NCBI GenBank assembly: GCA_036346355.1
Contig: CM070580.1
Coordinates: 21,629,374 to 21,693,373, forward strand
Direction: 5' to 3'
DNA length: 64,000 nucleotides
Origin: Rhipidocladum racemiflorum
Lineage: Eukaryota > Streptophyta > Magnoliopsida > Poales > Poaceae
Of this stretch, positions 25,100 through 36,159 are shown in pieces. The translations under genes were made by a program, and so were the position numbers. Within the stretch, counting starts at the first letter, position 1; each line of letters begins with the position of its first letter. Under the pieces are notes generated by a model that was not told the DNA's origin, did no database searches, and worked only from the letters and a program-made list of their open reading frames with translations.

Positions 25100-25964
25100 G
25101 CTACCTATAAAACCTGGATATCGGCCGTTCAAACAGTACCTAGGCGGTTTAACCCTACGTTGTATGACGCTATAAAGGAAGAAGTAGGACGATTGCTAGA
25201 GGCGAAATTTATCCGCCTTGCCGATACGCTGAGTGGGTCTCAAACATCGTCCTGTGAAGAAGAAAACGGCAAACTTAGGGTATGTGTCGATTTTAGAGAT
25301 TTGAACAAAGCTACGCCAAAAGATTTAGTACCGATGCCCATAGCCGATATGCTTATCGATGCTGCATCCGGGAATAAAATCATAAGCTTTTGGACGGAAC
25401 GCCGGATACAATCAGATATTCATGGCGAAGCCGATATACCCAAAACGGCTTTCGATGTCCGGGGCTTTAGGGCTATATGAATGGAAAGTTATGACCTTCG
25501 GTTTAAAAATGCCGGTGCTACTTATCAACGCGCTTATGAACCATATTTTCCATGATTTGATCGGCAATCTTGTGGAAATATACATTGACGACGTGGTGGT
25601 AAAATCCAAAGAAGACTGGCAACATTTAGCCGATCTGAGAAAAATGTTCGAAAGCACAAGGTTACATGGGTTAAAAATGAACCCTCTCAAATGTGCTTTC
25701 GGAGTATCTACCGGACAATTTCTTGGGTTTATGGTGCATGAAGGAGGGATTGAAGTAAACCCAACCAAAGTGAAAGCCATAGCCGATACTAAACCACCGA
25801 CAAGTAAAAAGGAGTTGCAGGTGTTGATTGGGAAAATCAATTACTTGCGACGTTTTATCTCAAACTTGTCAGGACGTATTCGGGCCTTCATACCGCTGCT
25901 GAAAATTAAAGATAACCAAGAGTTTAAGTGGGAAGCCGATCGACAAAGGCCTTCGACGACATAA
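25100..25964 (+). pseudogene. Tat element reverse transcriptase
   Basis: RT motifs are spread over two frames: KLRVCVDFRDLNKATPKD (25160 frame), then LYEWKVMTFGLK and the polymerase active site YIDD at 25581-25592 (25422 frame). The frame shifts between about 25390 and 25430. Another indel sits at about 25510, where the normal GATYQRAMN-type segment is garbled. The block ends in GKINYLRRFISNLSGR, the RT connection region. It cannot be translated as one protein. Confidence 0.88.
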
Positions 25965-26036
25965 AAGGTTATCGATGAGTCCACCAAGATTGACCGCACC
26001 AAACACGGTATACCTTTTAGGCTATATATATCGGTG

Positions 26037-26670
26037 AAGGTGATTCGATTGGAGCGATTTTAACACAAGAAGCCGATAGGAAGGAACGAGCGATATATTA
26101 CTTAAGCCGACGTCTTCTAGATGCAGAAACCAGGTATCCCTTAGTAGAAAAATTATGCTTGTCATTGTACTTTGCTTGCACCAAGTTAAGACATTATATG
26201 TCAAGGCGTCCAAATGCGTTATAATATGCAAAACCGATGTAGTTAAATACATATTATCGGCGCCCATCCTGCGTGGTCGGCTTGGTAAATGGGCATACGC
26301 CCTAACAGAGTTTGAGTTATCCTATGAATCGGCTAAATCTGTGAAAGGACAAGCTGTGGCCGATTTTATCACAGGGAGTGAAACATTAGTAGGAACAACT
26401 AGTGTAACTCCTTGGCAAATCAGATTTTGATGGGTCTGTTTGCCAAGAAGGCGAAGGCATCGGTGTGATATTAGTTTCACCTAGAAAGCAGGAGTATGAC
26501 TTCATGTATCGGCTAAATAGCCGATGTTCAAATAATCAAGCAGAATACGAAGCATTACTAAGGGTCTACAAGCTGTTAGATAGCATCGGAGTGAGAGACG
26601 TCGAAGCTTTTGGAGATTCGATGTTAATTGTACAAAGAAGTCGGAGGAGAATACCGATGCAATGATGATG
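26037..26670 (+). pseudogene. Tat element dual RNase H region
   Basis: The first part (26080-26215) reads as the Ty3-type RNase H with AIYYLSRRLLDAETRYP, interrupted by frameshifts. After a linker (YESAKSVKGQAVADFI), a second archaeal-type RNase H follows (26425-26660) with NNQAEYEALL and FGDSMLIV. A doubled RNase H is a known feature of the Tat/Ogre lineage and supports the classification. Stops and shifts disable both. Confidence 0.8.
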
Positions 26671-26889
26671 CACTAACCCAAGATTTGCATCAATGCCTCC
26701 GGATCATCGAGATGTTCACTACATTTTCCATAGAACATATCCCCGGAAGAAGCTAATGATAAAGCAAATCGATTGGCACAATGTGCATCGTGGTACAAGA
26801 TTGAAAGCCGAGGACCAATCGAGCTAAACGCTTGGCGGTTTTATGTGTTCACCCTGTCGACCGGAGAAACAGAGATAAGGGATTATTTG

Positions 26890-28119
26890 TCGATCCAACC
26901 AAGCCGACCGAGCAAAAGGTCAAAGCGCAAAGCACTCAAATATGTTATACTAGAAGACGTATTGTACTTTCGGACTATGGAAGGTTTGTTATTAAGATGT
27001 CTGGGAACCGAGGAAGCCAAAGTGGCGATGGGTGAAGTTCATGAAGGCATTTGTGGGTCACATCAATCGGCTCGTAAGATGAAATGGATCTTGAGACGAA
27101 CAGGATATTTTTGGCCGACGATGTTAGAAGATCGCTTCAAATATTATAGAGGATGCCAAACGTGTCAAAAGTTTGGTAACATACAATCGGCCAAAGATCG
27201 GCTTTACATCCGATCATCAAGCCGTGGCCATTTAGAGGATGGGGTATAGACATAATCGGCCAGATATTTCCGTCATCCAAAGAAAGGACATAAATTCATC
27301 CTTGCAGCCACGGATTATTTCTCAAAATGGGTTGAGGCTGTGCCACTCAAGAAGGTTACTAGTAAAGAACTGATCGACTTTGTAAATGAACACATCGTCC
27401 ATCGGTTTGGGATTCCACAAACAATCACTACTGATCAAGGTATTGTGTTCATGTCCAACGAGTTCAAAGGGTTTGCGGAAAGTCTTGGGATAAAATTACT
27501 CAACTCCTCCCCTTACTACGCTCAGGCCAACGGACAGGCCGAATCATCAAACAAAACATTGATAAAGCTGATAAAAAGAAAAATTGAGGAAGAGCCAAGG
27601 AGATGGCATTCAACGCTATCGGAGGCTTTATGGGCTTATCGGCTATCTCATCACGGATCAACTAAATTGTCACCCTTTCAGTTGGTATACGGACAAGAAG
27701 CCGTTTTGCCCGTTGAAATCAACATCGGCTCAATAAGGCTACACGAGCAAGATAAGGTATCAGCCGATGAATACAAACAGGCGATGCTGGACAATCTAGA
27801 TGATTTGGCTGAACTAAGGCTGATCACGCTAGATCGGCTTAAAAAGAATAAAGAGATGGTTGCCAGGTCGTACAATAAAAAAGTAATTTTAAAATCATTC
27901 AATCAAGCCGATTTAGTATGGAAAACCATATTGCCGATTGGGTCTAAAGATAATCGATTCGGCAAATGGTCTCCAACGTGGGAAGGACCTTATAAGATCA
28001 ATCGGCCGGTTGACGGGAATTCATATATACTGGAATCCTTAGAAGGGTTCGTCCTACCTAAAGCGATCAATGGAAAATATCTGAAGGCATATCACCCAAG
28101 CATATGGGTCGGGTCCTAA
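26890..28119 (+). pseudogene. Tat element integrase
   Basis: The zinc-binding part has VHEGICGSHQSARKMKW and RGCQTCQK (26930-27180). After a frameshift near 27250 the core follows with its three catalytic residues: D in AATDYFSKW, D in TTDQGIVF and E in NGQAESSN. The C-terminal part ends WEGPYKINR...YHPSIWVGS at 28119 with no chromodomain. The last 260 codons (27340-28119) are open and are the best preserved part of the element. Confidence 0.9.
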
Positions 28120-28324
28120 CTACAGAGATGAAGGTATCAGGATCAATGACAAGCACATGCATATAAAATCGGTCATACAGCCGACCGAGTCAGTTTAAAA
28201 CATCCACAGATTAAAAGTTTACAAAATCGGATGCACAGCCGATCAAACAAAAGTTCAAAAGACGTCATCTCAAGTTTAAAGCAATATTACAGAGATTGGC
28301 CACAACTGATCAGTAAATCAAAGA

Positions 28325-31170
28325 CTAGTGTAGTCCCGACCCGGGCAAATGGGCTCCCAAAGCCGATAGTGCCGCTGCCGCCCTACCGATGGTAGCTTGA
28401 ATGCTGTCTATTAAATGTTGATCAGCCCCTGCATCGCCCGGAACTGGGACTATTTTGGCCGATTGGGTTTTGACTTGTGCAAAGACCTCGCCAATCTTCT
28501 TCCTCTGGGCGGCCAGTGAAGATGTAGATTCTGTAATGCCAATCTGGCATTCTGCAAGTTCTTTTGTGACCAAGGCCAACTGTTCTTCAAGTTTGATCTT
28601 GGTCGACTCCAGCTCTTGAGCCCTGCTCTTGGCCGATTTTAGCACGCAAGAAGATTCTCGTCAAATGCACTCTTTCGAGACTTGGCGTCCGCTATGAGCT
28701 TGTCCAAAATCTCTTGATCGGCTTGTTGAGCCTTCCTCTCGCCAACCTCGCCTTGGCTGATGCTACGTCCTGCCGACGAGTGTCCAAGTGGCATACCTCT
28801 AGCAGTGCGTTCATAGCCGCAGGAGGAAGATCGGCTTGCACGGCCGCCATAGCATTCCTCAGAGGTTGTGTATTGGCCAAAAGAGCTGCCTCGGTGCAAC
28901 ACTTCATCAAGAAGACGATTGAGACGTTCTTGCATACCCGGTTCGGCAGCGGATCGCAGCAGATCTTGCGCAGAGGCAAGAATGATACGTTGAATGTCGG
29001 CCGGATAGTCGTCAGTGGCCAACACTTCTGGGTCGTCGAGCTCATCCAAAGAGAAGCCTAAGAGATCGGCTAAGTCCATCGACGGAGCTGGGTTAGAAGC
29101 AGGTTTCGGAGGTGACGAGGCAGAGCCGAGCCGGCAAGACCAAGACATCCGCCTGGTCTTCTCTGCATCGGCTTCTAACAACCGAGCGGAAGGGGTTTCT
29201 GAGGAATGCGTTACGATAAGATGCGTTACGATAAGATAAGGAACAAAAACAAGGGTCAAGATAAGGATCGGAGCTAACCGCGATGATCCGATCGATCGGG
29301 ATCTTCTTGCATCACGACCCGCAGTTTTGGGGATCGCGATGACGACTCTACGGCTCTTCTTCTCTGAAAATTATAAACATGGGGTTAGCCGACAAAGAAG
29401 CATGAAGACTTCGCCACAAAAGAAGTCTGAACAATTGACGTACTTTTGGTGCGCTGAATGGCGAGATCGCATGATGATGGGCTATTGACCCTCAACGCGT
29501 GCGGAAGATAAACCGGCAAGAGGAGTCGATGACCTTTGCCGCTTTTAAGCGATCGTCGGCCGATGCGCTTGCGCTGAGGTTGATCTCTTGCTGGTCTGAA
29601 AAGGGTAAAAAATATGGTTAAGCCGATGAAAATCTTATTCTAATAAAACATCAAAATGAAAATACCTCTAGAGACGAGTTAGCATCGCTCGAACTCGAGC
29701 TAGACCCAGCAACGGTCTCCGTCGGCTCTCGAAAACCAGGAAGAAAAGAGGACAGGACCTCGGGAATAGTGCGCCTCCGCAAGAGTGCCTCAGCTATAGA
29801 AGCCCACCATGTGGTAAATTGGCCCGATCGACGCGTATTTAACACAAGGAAGGGCAAGTCTACCACATGGAGTTCATCGGCTAGCTCAATAATAAGATCC
29901 GCCGCAGTAGAGTTAGTTACTTTGTTTCGTGGTTTAATCATCCTAAGCAAAGGAAAGCAAGGAATGGTTTGCCCGAAACCCAGCTGGCGTGCATAAACTG
30001 AAGGATGATAGAATTCATAGGTCACTGAAATGTTCTGCTTTGAGTACTTAAGCCGACGTGAAGGATGCAAGGAGAAATCAACAGGGGAAGCAGATCGAGA
30101 GTGGATTGGGGCATTAGGGAGCTATCGGAGTTTAAACGAAGAAAAGAAGGCCACGGGAGATCGGCTAATTGGCTATACGAAAAGAAATCTCTACGGTTGA
30201 AAGAGGCTTGGTTAAGATGCAGGAAAAAGGACAAGTATTTATGGAAGCCGGCAGGAGAGATTTTTTGTTCATCGGATGAACACATGGTGAATTTTTCCCC
30301 TGGGGATCGGCTAGGTTGGAATACAGGGACGGCACCCTCAGGAAAATCTTCCGTTGGGAAAGCCGATTCTTCTGAAGGGTCCGGGATAATGAGGCGGCCA
30401 AAAACGCAGTAAAGCCAAATCTGGATAAACCAAAGAGGGCCGCCAACATTACCGACGACATAGGAACCATTGCCAGTAAAAAGCCGACTCCTGATGATAT
30501 GCATCATATGGTATACGGCGCCCAGCAAGGATTTCCCTAAAGATAGCCGACGACCCATAACTAGTTGCTCTGACATAAATTGATAGACCTGGGTTGGTCC
30601 TAAGGAAGCGCCACAGAAGAGGAATCGGTCTAACCATAAGTTGATAAAGGCTACGTGTTCTTCATCCGATACAGGGCCGGCTACTTTGTTGTTATTTTGG
30701 ATGTATTTAGACCAACCTTCTCCCTTTTTTCTGGTCAATTTATACTGAGGTTTCCCACTAAAAGCCAATATTTGTTCTCCATCAGGCCTAAGACAAAGAT
30801 AATTCGGCCATGTCTAAAAGGGTTGGGCCGATGGGACCGGTTGGGAAAAAGAAGGCATTAAAAGAGTCCGACCAAAAATAGCAGCAAAGACTACTAAAGA
30901 TTCGTTGGGTTCGGAGCAGCTAAGGACATGGGGATACACTCAAGAATGCCCATACCTTCCCACTGCTCTCTTGTGGGCCGATACTCTAATGTACCAGACC
31001 TCCACCCTTGAGAGCCGTCGGCCAAGCCCTAAAACTTTTGGACCACTCGTTGATGTTGTAACCAGAGCCGATAAAGGGAGTCTAGGGATTTCGTCTCCGA
31101 TGACAAGATCGAGTTCTATGGTTCCTATAGGACCTAGGAAATCTTGATGATCGCTATCTCGATCGAACAA
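28325..31170 (-). pseudogene. Antisense plant-mobile-domain (PMD-like) gene inside the Tat element
   Basis: On the strand opposite gag-pol, 30768-30022 encodes a segment typical of the plant mobile domain family: LWLDRFLFCGASLGPTQV, then GGPLWFIQIWLYCVFGRLI. From 30070 to 29651 the frame continues with HPSVYARQLGFGQTIPC, another PMD hallmark. Downstream pieces (29259-28325) are Ser/Ala-rich and coiled-coil-like. Splice sites are visible, for example CTAGAG|gtattt near 29666 and acceptors near 29598 and 29366, so it was probably a spliced gene. Extra antisense genes after integrase are known in Tat elements; their role is unknown. Frame changes make this copy probably non-functional. Confidence 0.7.
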
Positions 31171-31460
31171 GTACCTGAGATGCGTCCATTTCAGCCGATG
31201 CTATGAGAAGAAGGGTTGAAGCGGAGGAAAGCCGATTTCAGGATTAACGAGAGCACGCCAGGGTGAAAATGACTGCAGGGGGGTCTCATATTTATACCTC
31301 GGTGAAAAAGGTGAAAAGGCGGGAACAGTTGCTGCATTGAAAACGCACCGAGAGCATTGCGGCGCCATTAATGGGGGAGTTACCGAGGAAAATCTTAAAC
31401 GTTAAGCCGATCACGGAGAAAAGCGAAAGATTTTTGAAAGATAGCACGCTACCTTTCAAA

Positions 31461-31473
31461 AATGGGGGGCATA
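31461..31473 (+). promoter_or_regulatory. Polypurine tract of the Tat element
   Basis: The G-rich run aatggggggcata lies immediately before the 3' LTR. This is the standard plus-strand primer position. Confidence 0.8.
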
Positions 31474-32090
31474 TGTTTGAACCAAAATTCGATATGTATT
31501 GGAATCGGTCTAAGACGGAGAAGATATGGAAAAGAAATCGGTAAACGAATCGGAGAAGGAAACCGTTTCTAAAAAGGAAAGAAATCAGATAAGAGGCCGA
31601 TACGGATAAAAGCACCGTATCTATGCACAACTCGGATCGGTGAGGCGTGTTATAAAAGGAGGAGGGCGTCAAGCAAAGAAATCAATCAATCCAACAACAC
31701 ACACATCTACTTTTACAAGTTTTTCTTTTACATTGTTTTAGCCTCATAGATCTCTCTGCAAGTCGACGGAATCAACATAGTTGCGCATCGCCGATTGTTG
31801 ATTTTAGCCGATTTCACCCAGGTTTGATTTGCTTCGTTTTGTTGCGCATCGCCTTCCCGAAGCCGATTTTACCTTGTATCCGGATCAACTGTAACCGGTT
31901 GATCTAGTTATCTCCTAATCGGTTCTTGCCGACTAGCGAAAAGCCGATAGATCCTTGTTTATCGGCTTCGATCAAATTACAAATTCTACCTTGTCGATTT
32001 CAGGTCAAATCGACTGGCACGCTCTGCAAACCCGGTGTTTGTCTTGTGTGTTCGAGGCCTAAAACCCCCTTCACGTTTTTGGCGCGAACA
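31474..32090 (+). repeat. 3' LTR of the Tat element
   Basis: It matches 20658-21272 over its whole length and ends ggcgcgaaca just before the gtaaa target duplication. Differences are concentrated around 31880-32060. Confidence 0.93.
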
Positions 32091-32095
32091 GTAAA

Positions 32096-32860
32096 TTAAT
32101 TATTTAATTATATAACAATGATATTATTTAATAATTGTTGTTTTTGTGTTACTACTTGTGAGGAAATTCTTGGGAAAGTTGCTGATCAGATTCAGCAATG
32201 ATGAGGATGGACACTAGCCGGGTACTTTTGGGCTGTTTGGTTGCCTTCTCAACTCAGCCAGGTTGTATGTGTGGAGTACTTATGCATGCACTGAAGCACA
32301 TCTAAGATAAGGAAAGAAATACAGTCCCACATGGTTGTTGCTGCAGGCAAAGGAGGAGAGAAACCCAGTCAAATGCAATATTTTGCTGTCGCGCATAGGA
32401 AGGAGTCCAAGTAAATAAGCCTTTCCTATTTTAATGGCACCAACAAAGGAATCCTGCATGCATGCGTACACGAGGGCGCACACCAAATCAAATAATTTTT
32501 TTTATCGACCAGATCAAAGAATAGTATATTTGGCTTGTGCGTCTCCTTTTTGTCCTCAGACTTATCTATCTTTGATTTTCGAGTGAAATTCTTCCATTGT
32601 TACTCTTGCTTTGTTTCTTAGATTTGCTCGAACTGTTTTTTTTTTTTTTTTTGTGAGCAAGCCAATTGTGTTTGACACGGTTGATAATCAATTGAGGAGC
32701 GGTGTAGCAATTATGAGGCTACTGGTCACGATCAAATCGTGGTTAGCCTCCTTTCGTTAACATCGTAACTCAAGTTATTCGATTTCTCCTAGACAGGAGA
32801 TTAGGACCGAACTCATACCTACACATCTTAAATCGAGGTGTGTGTGTATCAAATGGCATT
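32096..32860. other. AT-rich intergenic sequence
   Basis: No gene is recognised. There is a poly-T run near 32637-32652. The short open frames have no family features. Confidence 0.5.
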
Positions 32861-33223
32861 GAGTAAATTTCTCAAAACTACAGTTTTTTATACAAACTAT
32901 CAAAAAAACTATAGGATTTAAATTCTATTTCACAAAAATAAAGATTTTAAGAGAACTTGTATCACAAAAACTACATATTTTAGAATTGACCGTTTCTTGT
33001 AACACCCAAATCGTAGCCTCACACACAGGTGAAAACGGAAAATGGCAGTGCATGAGGCTGCCATATGGGCCCACACTATTAGACATATTACAAGAAACGG
33101 ATAATTTTTGTACTTGTAGTTTTGTGAACCAAATTCTCAATTTTGTACTTTTGTGAATTATGAGTTAAAACCTGAAATTTTCTGATAGTTTATAAAAAAA
33201 ATATAGCTTCGTGAAATTCACTC
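32861..33223. mobile_element. MITE, Mutator-like by target duplication (family A, copy 1)
   Basis: This 363-bp element has inverted ends (gagtaaatttctc / gaaattcactc) and a second inverted pair inside (tttcttgtaac / ttacaagaaac). The 9-bp flanks aatggcatt and aatctcatt match at 7 of 9 positions, as expected for an aged Mutator-type duplication. A related copy lies at 42913-43292. Confidence 0.7.
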
Positions 33224-33361
33224 AATCTCATTGTTGGACCACAGTCTTCTTAGTTTCCCATGCTTGCTTGCTTCCTTCTCCTCCTCCATGGCAGCTCCAC
33301 TCATTTGTCTCATTCGATTTCTCCTCCCCTTTGTTGATGCATCACTACCTTTAGTGCCTTC

Positions 33362-33925
33362 TGTTAGCATTAATCTTGACAAGTTAGTTTATTTGGGGGT
33401 TTGCATGTGTGTCATGTACGTGAATTTGTAAGTGCTTTAGAGTCTTTGCATGGAGTAGGTGTGTTCTCGTGTAGGATTTGTCCAGTCGTTGCCTACACTA
33501 GCTAGTTAGTTTAGTTAGTGCTAGTGCGAGTCGTTAGGGAATAAGTGGAGTAAGCGTGAAGCTAGGATCGAAGCTGCATGCATGAGCACGACGTAGAGGC
33601 GGCGTGGCTTGTGGTCAGCCTGGTGACCGGTTGTTGTGGATCGTGAGCGTGAGTCGTGTCGTGCATGCGGTAGTAGCCTGTGCATGTGTGTCGACGTGCA
33701 CGCACACACGTGAGACTCGGCCAACAGGTTGTTACTTGACAGTGTGTCGCTCGGCTTTAAAACCATGTACTCGGTATTGTGTCAGTTGAACCGAATAAAA
33801 AGAAAGAAAAAACCAGACGTTTGTCGTCACAAAAACTCTCGTGTGTGTCCTCGTGAGTGATTCTGCCGAGGTGAGCTTGCGCGTGTTCGTCACTACGGCA
33901 AGCTGATCCTGCCACGGTTCCAACA
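33362..33925 (+). repeat. Chain LTR 1 (564 bp)
   Basis: It starts tgttagcattaatc and ends ggttccaaca. It lacks 21 bp present in the other LTRs, removed between two gcat repeats near 33405. Confidence 0.9.
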
Positions 33926-33939
33926 ATTGGTATCAGAGC
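33926..33939 (+). promoter_or_regulatory. Primer-binding site after chain LTR 1
   Basis: attggtatcagagc follows the LTR directly and is complementary to initiator tRNA-Met. The same site follows LTRs 2 to 5. Confidence 0.85.
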
Positions 33940-34004
33940 AACAATTGGGCCAAGAGACCTTGACCCACTGCTCGGGTTGGGCCTGACCTGGGATCTGGAC
34001 GAGC

Positions 34005-34180
34005 CAGGTGTGGCCCAGGGGGGGCAAGGGGGCCCAGGTGTGGCCTAAGGGCCCAGGTGTGGCCCAAGGGGCCAGGGGAGCCCAGGTGTGGCCCAGGTGT
34101 GGCCTAGGGGCCCAGGTGTGGCCCAGGGGGCCAGGGGGAGCCCAGGTGTGGCCCAGGGGGAACCCAGGTGGTTCCTAGAT
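34005..34180 (+). repeat. GC-rich minisatellite (caggtgtggcccaggggg) in internal region 1
   Basis: Repeats of cccaggtgtggcccaggggg with variable agcc and ggcc spacers. Shorter versions lie at about 36040-36155, 37080-37190, 38105-38205 and 40080-40165. The unit resembles the sequence gagctaggtgtggcggtcc in the embedded small LTR, so it may have expanded from it. Confidence 0.8.
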
Positions 34181-34209
34181 AATCTCAGCCCAATGTGTGA
34201 GGGAAAGAT

Positions 34210-34388
34210 TGTTGGAATAGTCCCACATTGGTTGTGGGGAGGGCTTGAGCATGGTTTATAAGGGTGAGGGAGCACCCCCTCATGGAGCTAGCTTTTTGGG
34301 GTGAGATGGCCCAAGAGACCTTGACCCGCTGCTCGGGTTGGGCCTGACCTGGGATCCGGACGAGCTAGGTGTGGCGGTCCAGCCAACA
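34210..34388 (+). repeat. Embedded small LTR (type B), copy 1
   Basis: A 179-bp block begins tgttggaatagtcccac and ends gtccagccaaca. It is preceded by a purine-rich gtgagggaaagat and followed by attggtatcagagcc, a second primer site. These are the boundaries of a complete LTR. It contains a TATA-like gtttataaggg. Its 3' half (cccaagagaccttgaccc...) also occurs just after the large LTR's own primer site. Confidence 0.82.
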
Positions 34389-34440
34389 ATTGGTATCAGA
34401 GCCGAAGGTGTGTATGCCCAAGGTCCTTCGGTACGAGCCC

Positions 34441-35336
34441 ATGGCGATGGTTCATCAAGCTGCGGCGGCAAGCGGTGGTGGTTCGTTCCATTATCCACAG
34501 CTCACTACGACGACCTACACCACATGGGCCATCAAAGTGGAGGCCCTGCTGGATGCGCAAGGTCTGTGGGAGGCCGTAGTCCCGGCGGAGGGCGCAGCGT
34601 TGGAGGCGCGGATCTTCTCCAAACCCTTTCCCGAGGATATTTTGCTGCAGGTGGCGGAAAAAAAAACGGCGAAGGAGGTTTGGGACAGCCTCAAGACAAG
34701 GTTCGTCGGAGCGGACCGTGTCAAGGCGGCGCGCCTAGCGACCTTGGAGGGAGATTTCGATGCTCTCCGCATGAAGGATGGCGAGGCGCTGGACGACTAC
34801 GCCGGTAAGCTCAGCGGCATGAAGGTGCGGTACGCCAATCTCGGGGCTACCTTGGAGGATTTGGCATTGGTGAAGAAGCTTCTTGACACCGTGCCGGATC
34901 GCTTCTACCCCGTTGTCGCCGGCATCGAGCAATTTTGCGACACCAACACTATGGCATACGAAGAGGCCTTGGGGCGGTTGAAGACCTTTGATGAGCAGCT
35001 GCGCCTTCGCGAGTCTGGCTCCAATGGCGACGGCCAGCTTCTCCACACGACGGCCGAGTGGCAGGCTCGCAGAAGCAAAATGGCGTCGATTCCGGTGACA
35101 AGAAGAAGAACCGCGACCGTGGCAAGGCGGGTGGTGGCTGTAGCGGCAACCATGACGACGACGACGGAAGCAGCAGCATCAGCTCTGATGTCAACGAGTA
35201 CAAGTTTTCAAGGAAGAAAGGAAAGTGCTACCATTGTGGCATACGTGGGCACTTTCCGAGGGAATGCTGCAAGAAAAAGAAGGAAGAAGCGCAGGCGCTC
35301 CTTGCGACGGCCGACGACGAGCCGTGTCTTCTGTGA
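34441..35336 (+). pseudogene. Copia-type gag, chain unit 1 (one frameshift)
   Basis: The frame opens MAMVHQAAAASGGGSFHYP and runs through a copia gag domain (WAIKVEALLDAQGLWEAVV, VWDSLKTRFVGADRV, LDDYAGKLSGMKVRYANLG). One missing G near 35069, compared with unit 5, throws the tail out of frame. The tail in the next frame carries a zinc knuckle C-x2-C-x4-H-x4-C (CYHCGIRGHFPREC) and ends DDEPCLL at 35336. Gag would form the packaging particle. No pol follows; the polypurine tract and next LTR begin about 30 bp later. Confidence 0.88.
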
Positions 35337-35375
35337 TGAAGCAGTAATAAGGCAAGTCAAGATTAGGGGGGAATT

Positions 35376-35960
35376 TGTTAGCATTAATCTTGACTAGTTA
35401 GTTTATTTGTGGGTTTGCATTAGCTAGTAAGCTATGCATGTGTGTCATGTACGTGAAGTTGTAAGTGCTTTAGAGTCTTTGCATGGAGTAGGTGTGTTCT
35501 CATGTAGGATTTGTCCAGTCGTTGCCTACACTAGCTAGTTAGTTTAGTTAGTGCTAGTGCGAGTCGTCAGGGAATAAGTGGAGTACGGCGTGAAGCTAGG
35601 ATCGAAGCTGCATGCATGAGCACGACGTAGAGGCGGCGTGGCTTGTGGTCAGCCCGATGACCGGTTCTTGTGGATCGTGAGCGTGAGTCGTGTGGTGCAT
35701 GTGGTAGTAGCCTGTGGATGTGTGTCGACGTGCACGCACACACGTGAGACTCGGCCAACAGGTTGTTACTTGACAGTGTGTCGCTGGGCTTTAAAACCAT
35801 GTACTCGGTATTGTGTCAGTTGAACCGAATAAAAAGAAAGAAAGAAACCAGACGTTTGTCGTCACAAAAACTCTCGTGTGTGTCCTCGTGAGTGATTCTG
35901 CCGAGGTGAGCTTGCGCGTGTTTGTCACTACGGCAAGCTGATTCTGCCATGGTTCCAACA
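35376..35960 (+). repeat. Chain LTR 2
   Basis: Complete 585-bp LTR, tgttagc...ccaaca, preceded by a G-rich tract (gattaggggggaat). Confidence 0.9.
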
Positions 35961-36159
35961 ATTGGTATCAGAGCAACAATTGGGCCAAGAGACCTTGACC
36001 CGCTGCTCGGGTTGGGCCTGACCTGGGATCCGGACGAGCCAGGTGTGGCCTAGGGGGGCCCAGATGTGGCCCAGGCGGCCAGGGAGAGCCCAGGTGTGGC
36101 CCAAGTGTGGCCTAGGGGGAGCCCAGGTATGGCCCAGGGGGAGCCCAGGTGTGGCAAGG

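Larger units (their letters stand above)
20658..32090 (+). mobile_element. Full-length Tat-lineage Ty3/gypsy LTR retrotransposon
   Basis: An 11,433-bp element is bounded by 615- and 617-bp LTRs and a perfect 5-bp target duplication, gtaaa (20653-20657 and 32091-32095). The order gag, protease, reverse transcriptase, RNase H, a second RNase H, integrase on the plus strand identifies Ty3/gypsy. The second, archaeal-type RNase H and an antisense gene after integrase point to the Tat lineage. Every coding block carries frameshifts or stops, so this copy is non-autonomous. By eye the LTRs differ by roughly ten substitutions and several one-base indels, so insertion looks recent. The hexamer GCCGAT (either strand) occurs about 80 times, far above chance. 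Confidence 0.93.

Noticed and set aside
33926..33939. Possible tRNA-related gene at tggtatcagagc
   Set aside because: It is only the primer-binding complement of initiator tRNA-Met next to an LTR; there is no cloverleaf.
34338..34808. Long alternative frames on both strands over the gag copies
   Set aside because: The gag frame has clear capsid and zinc-knuckle features; the other frames are G/R/A-rich shadows caused by high GC content.
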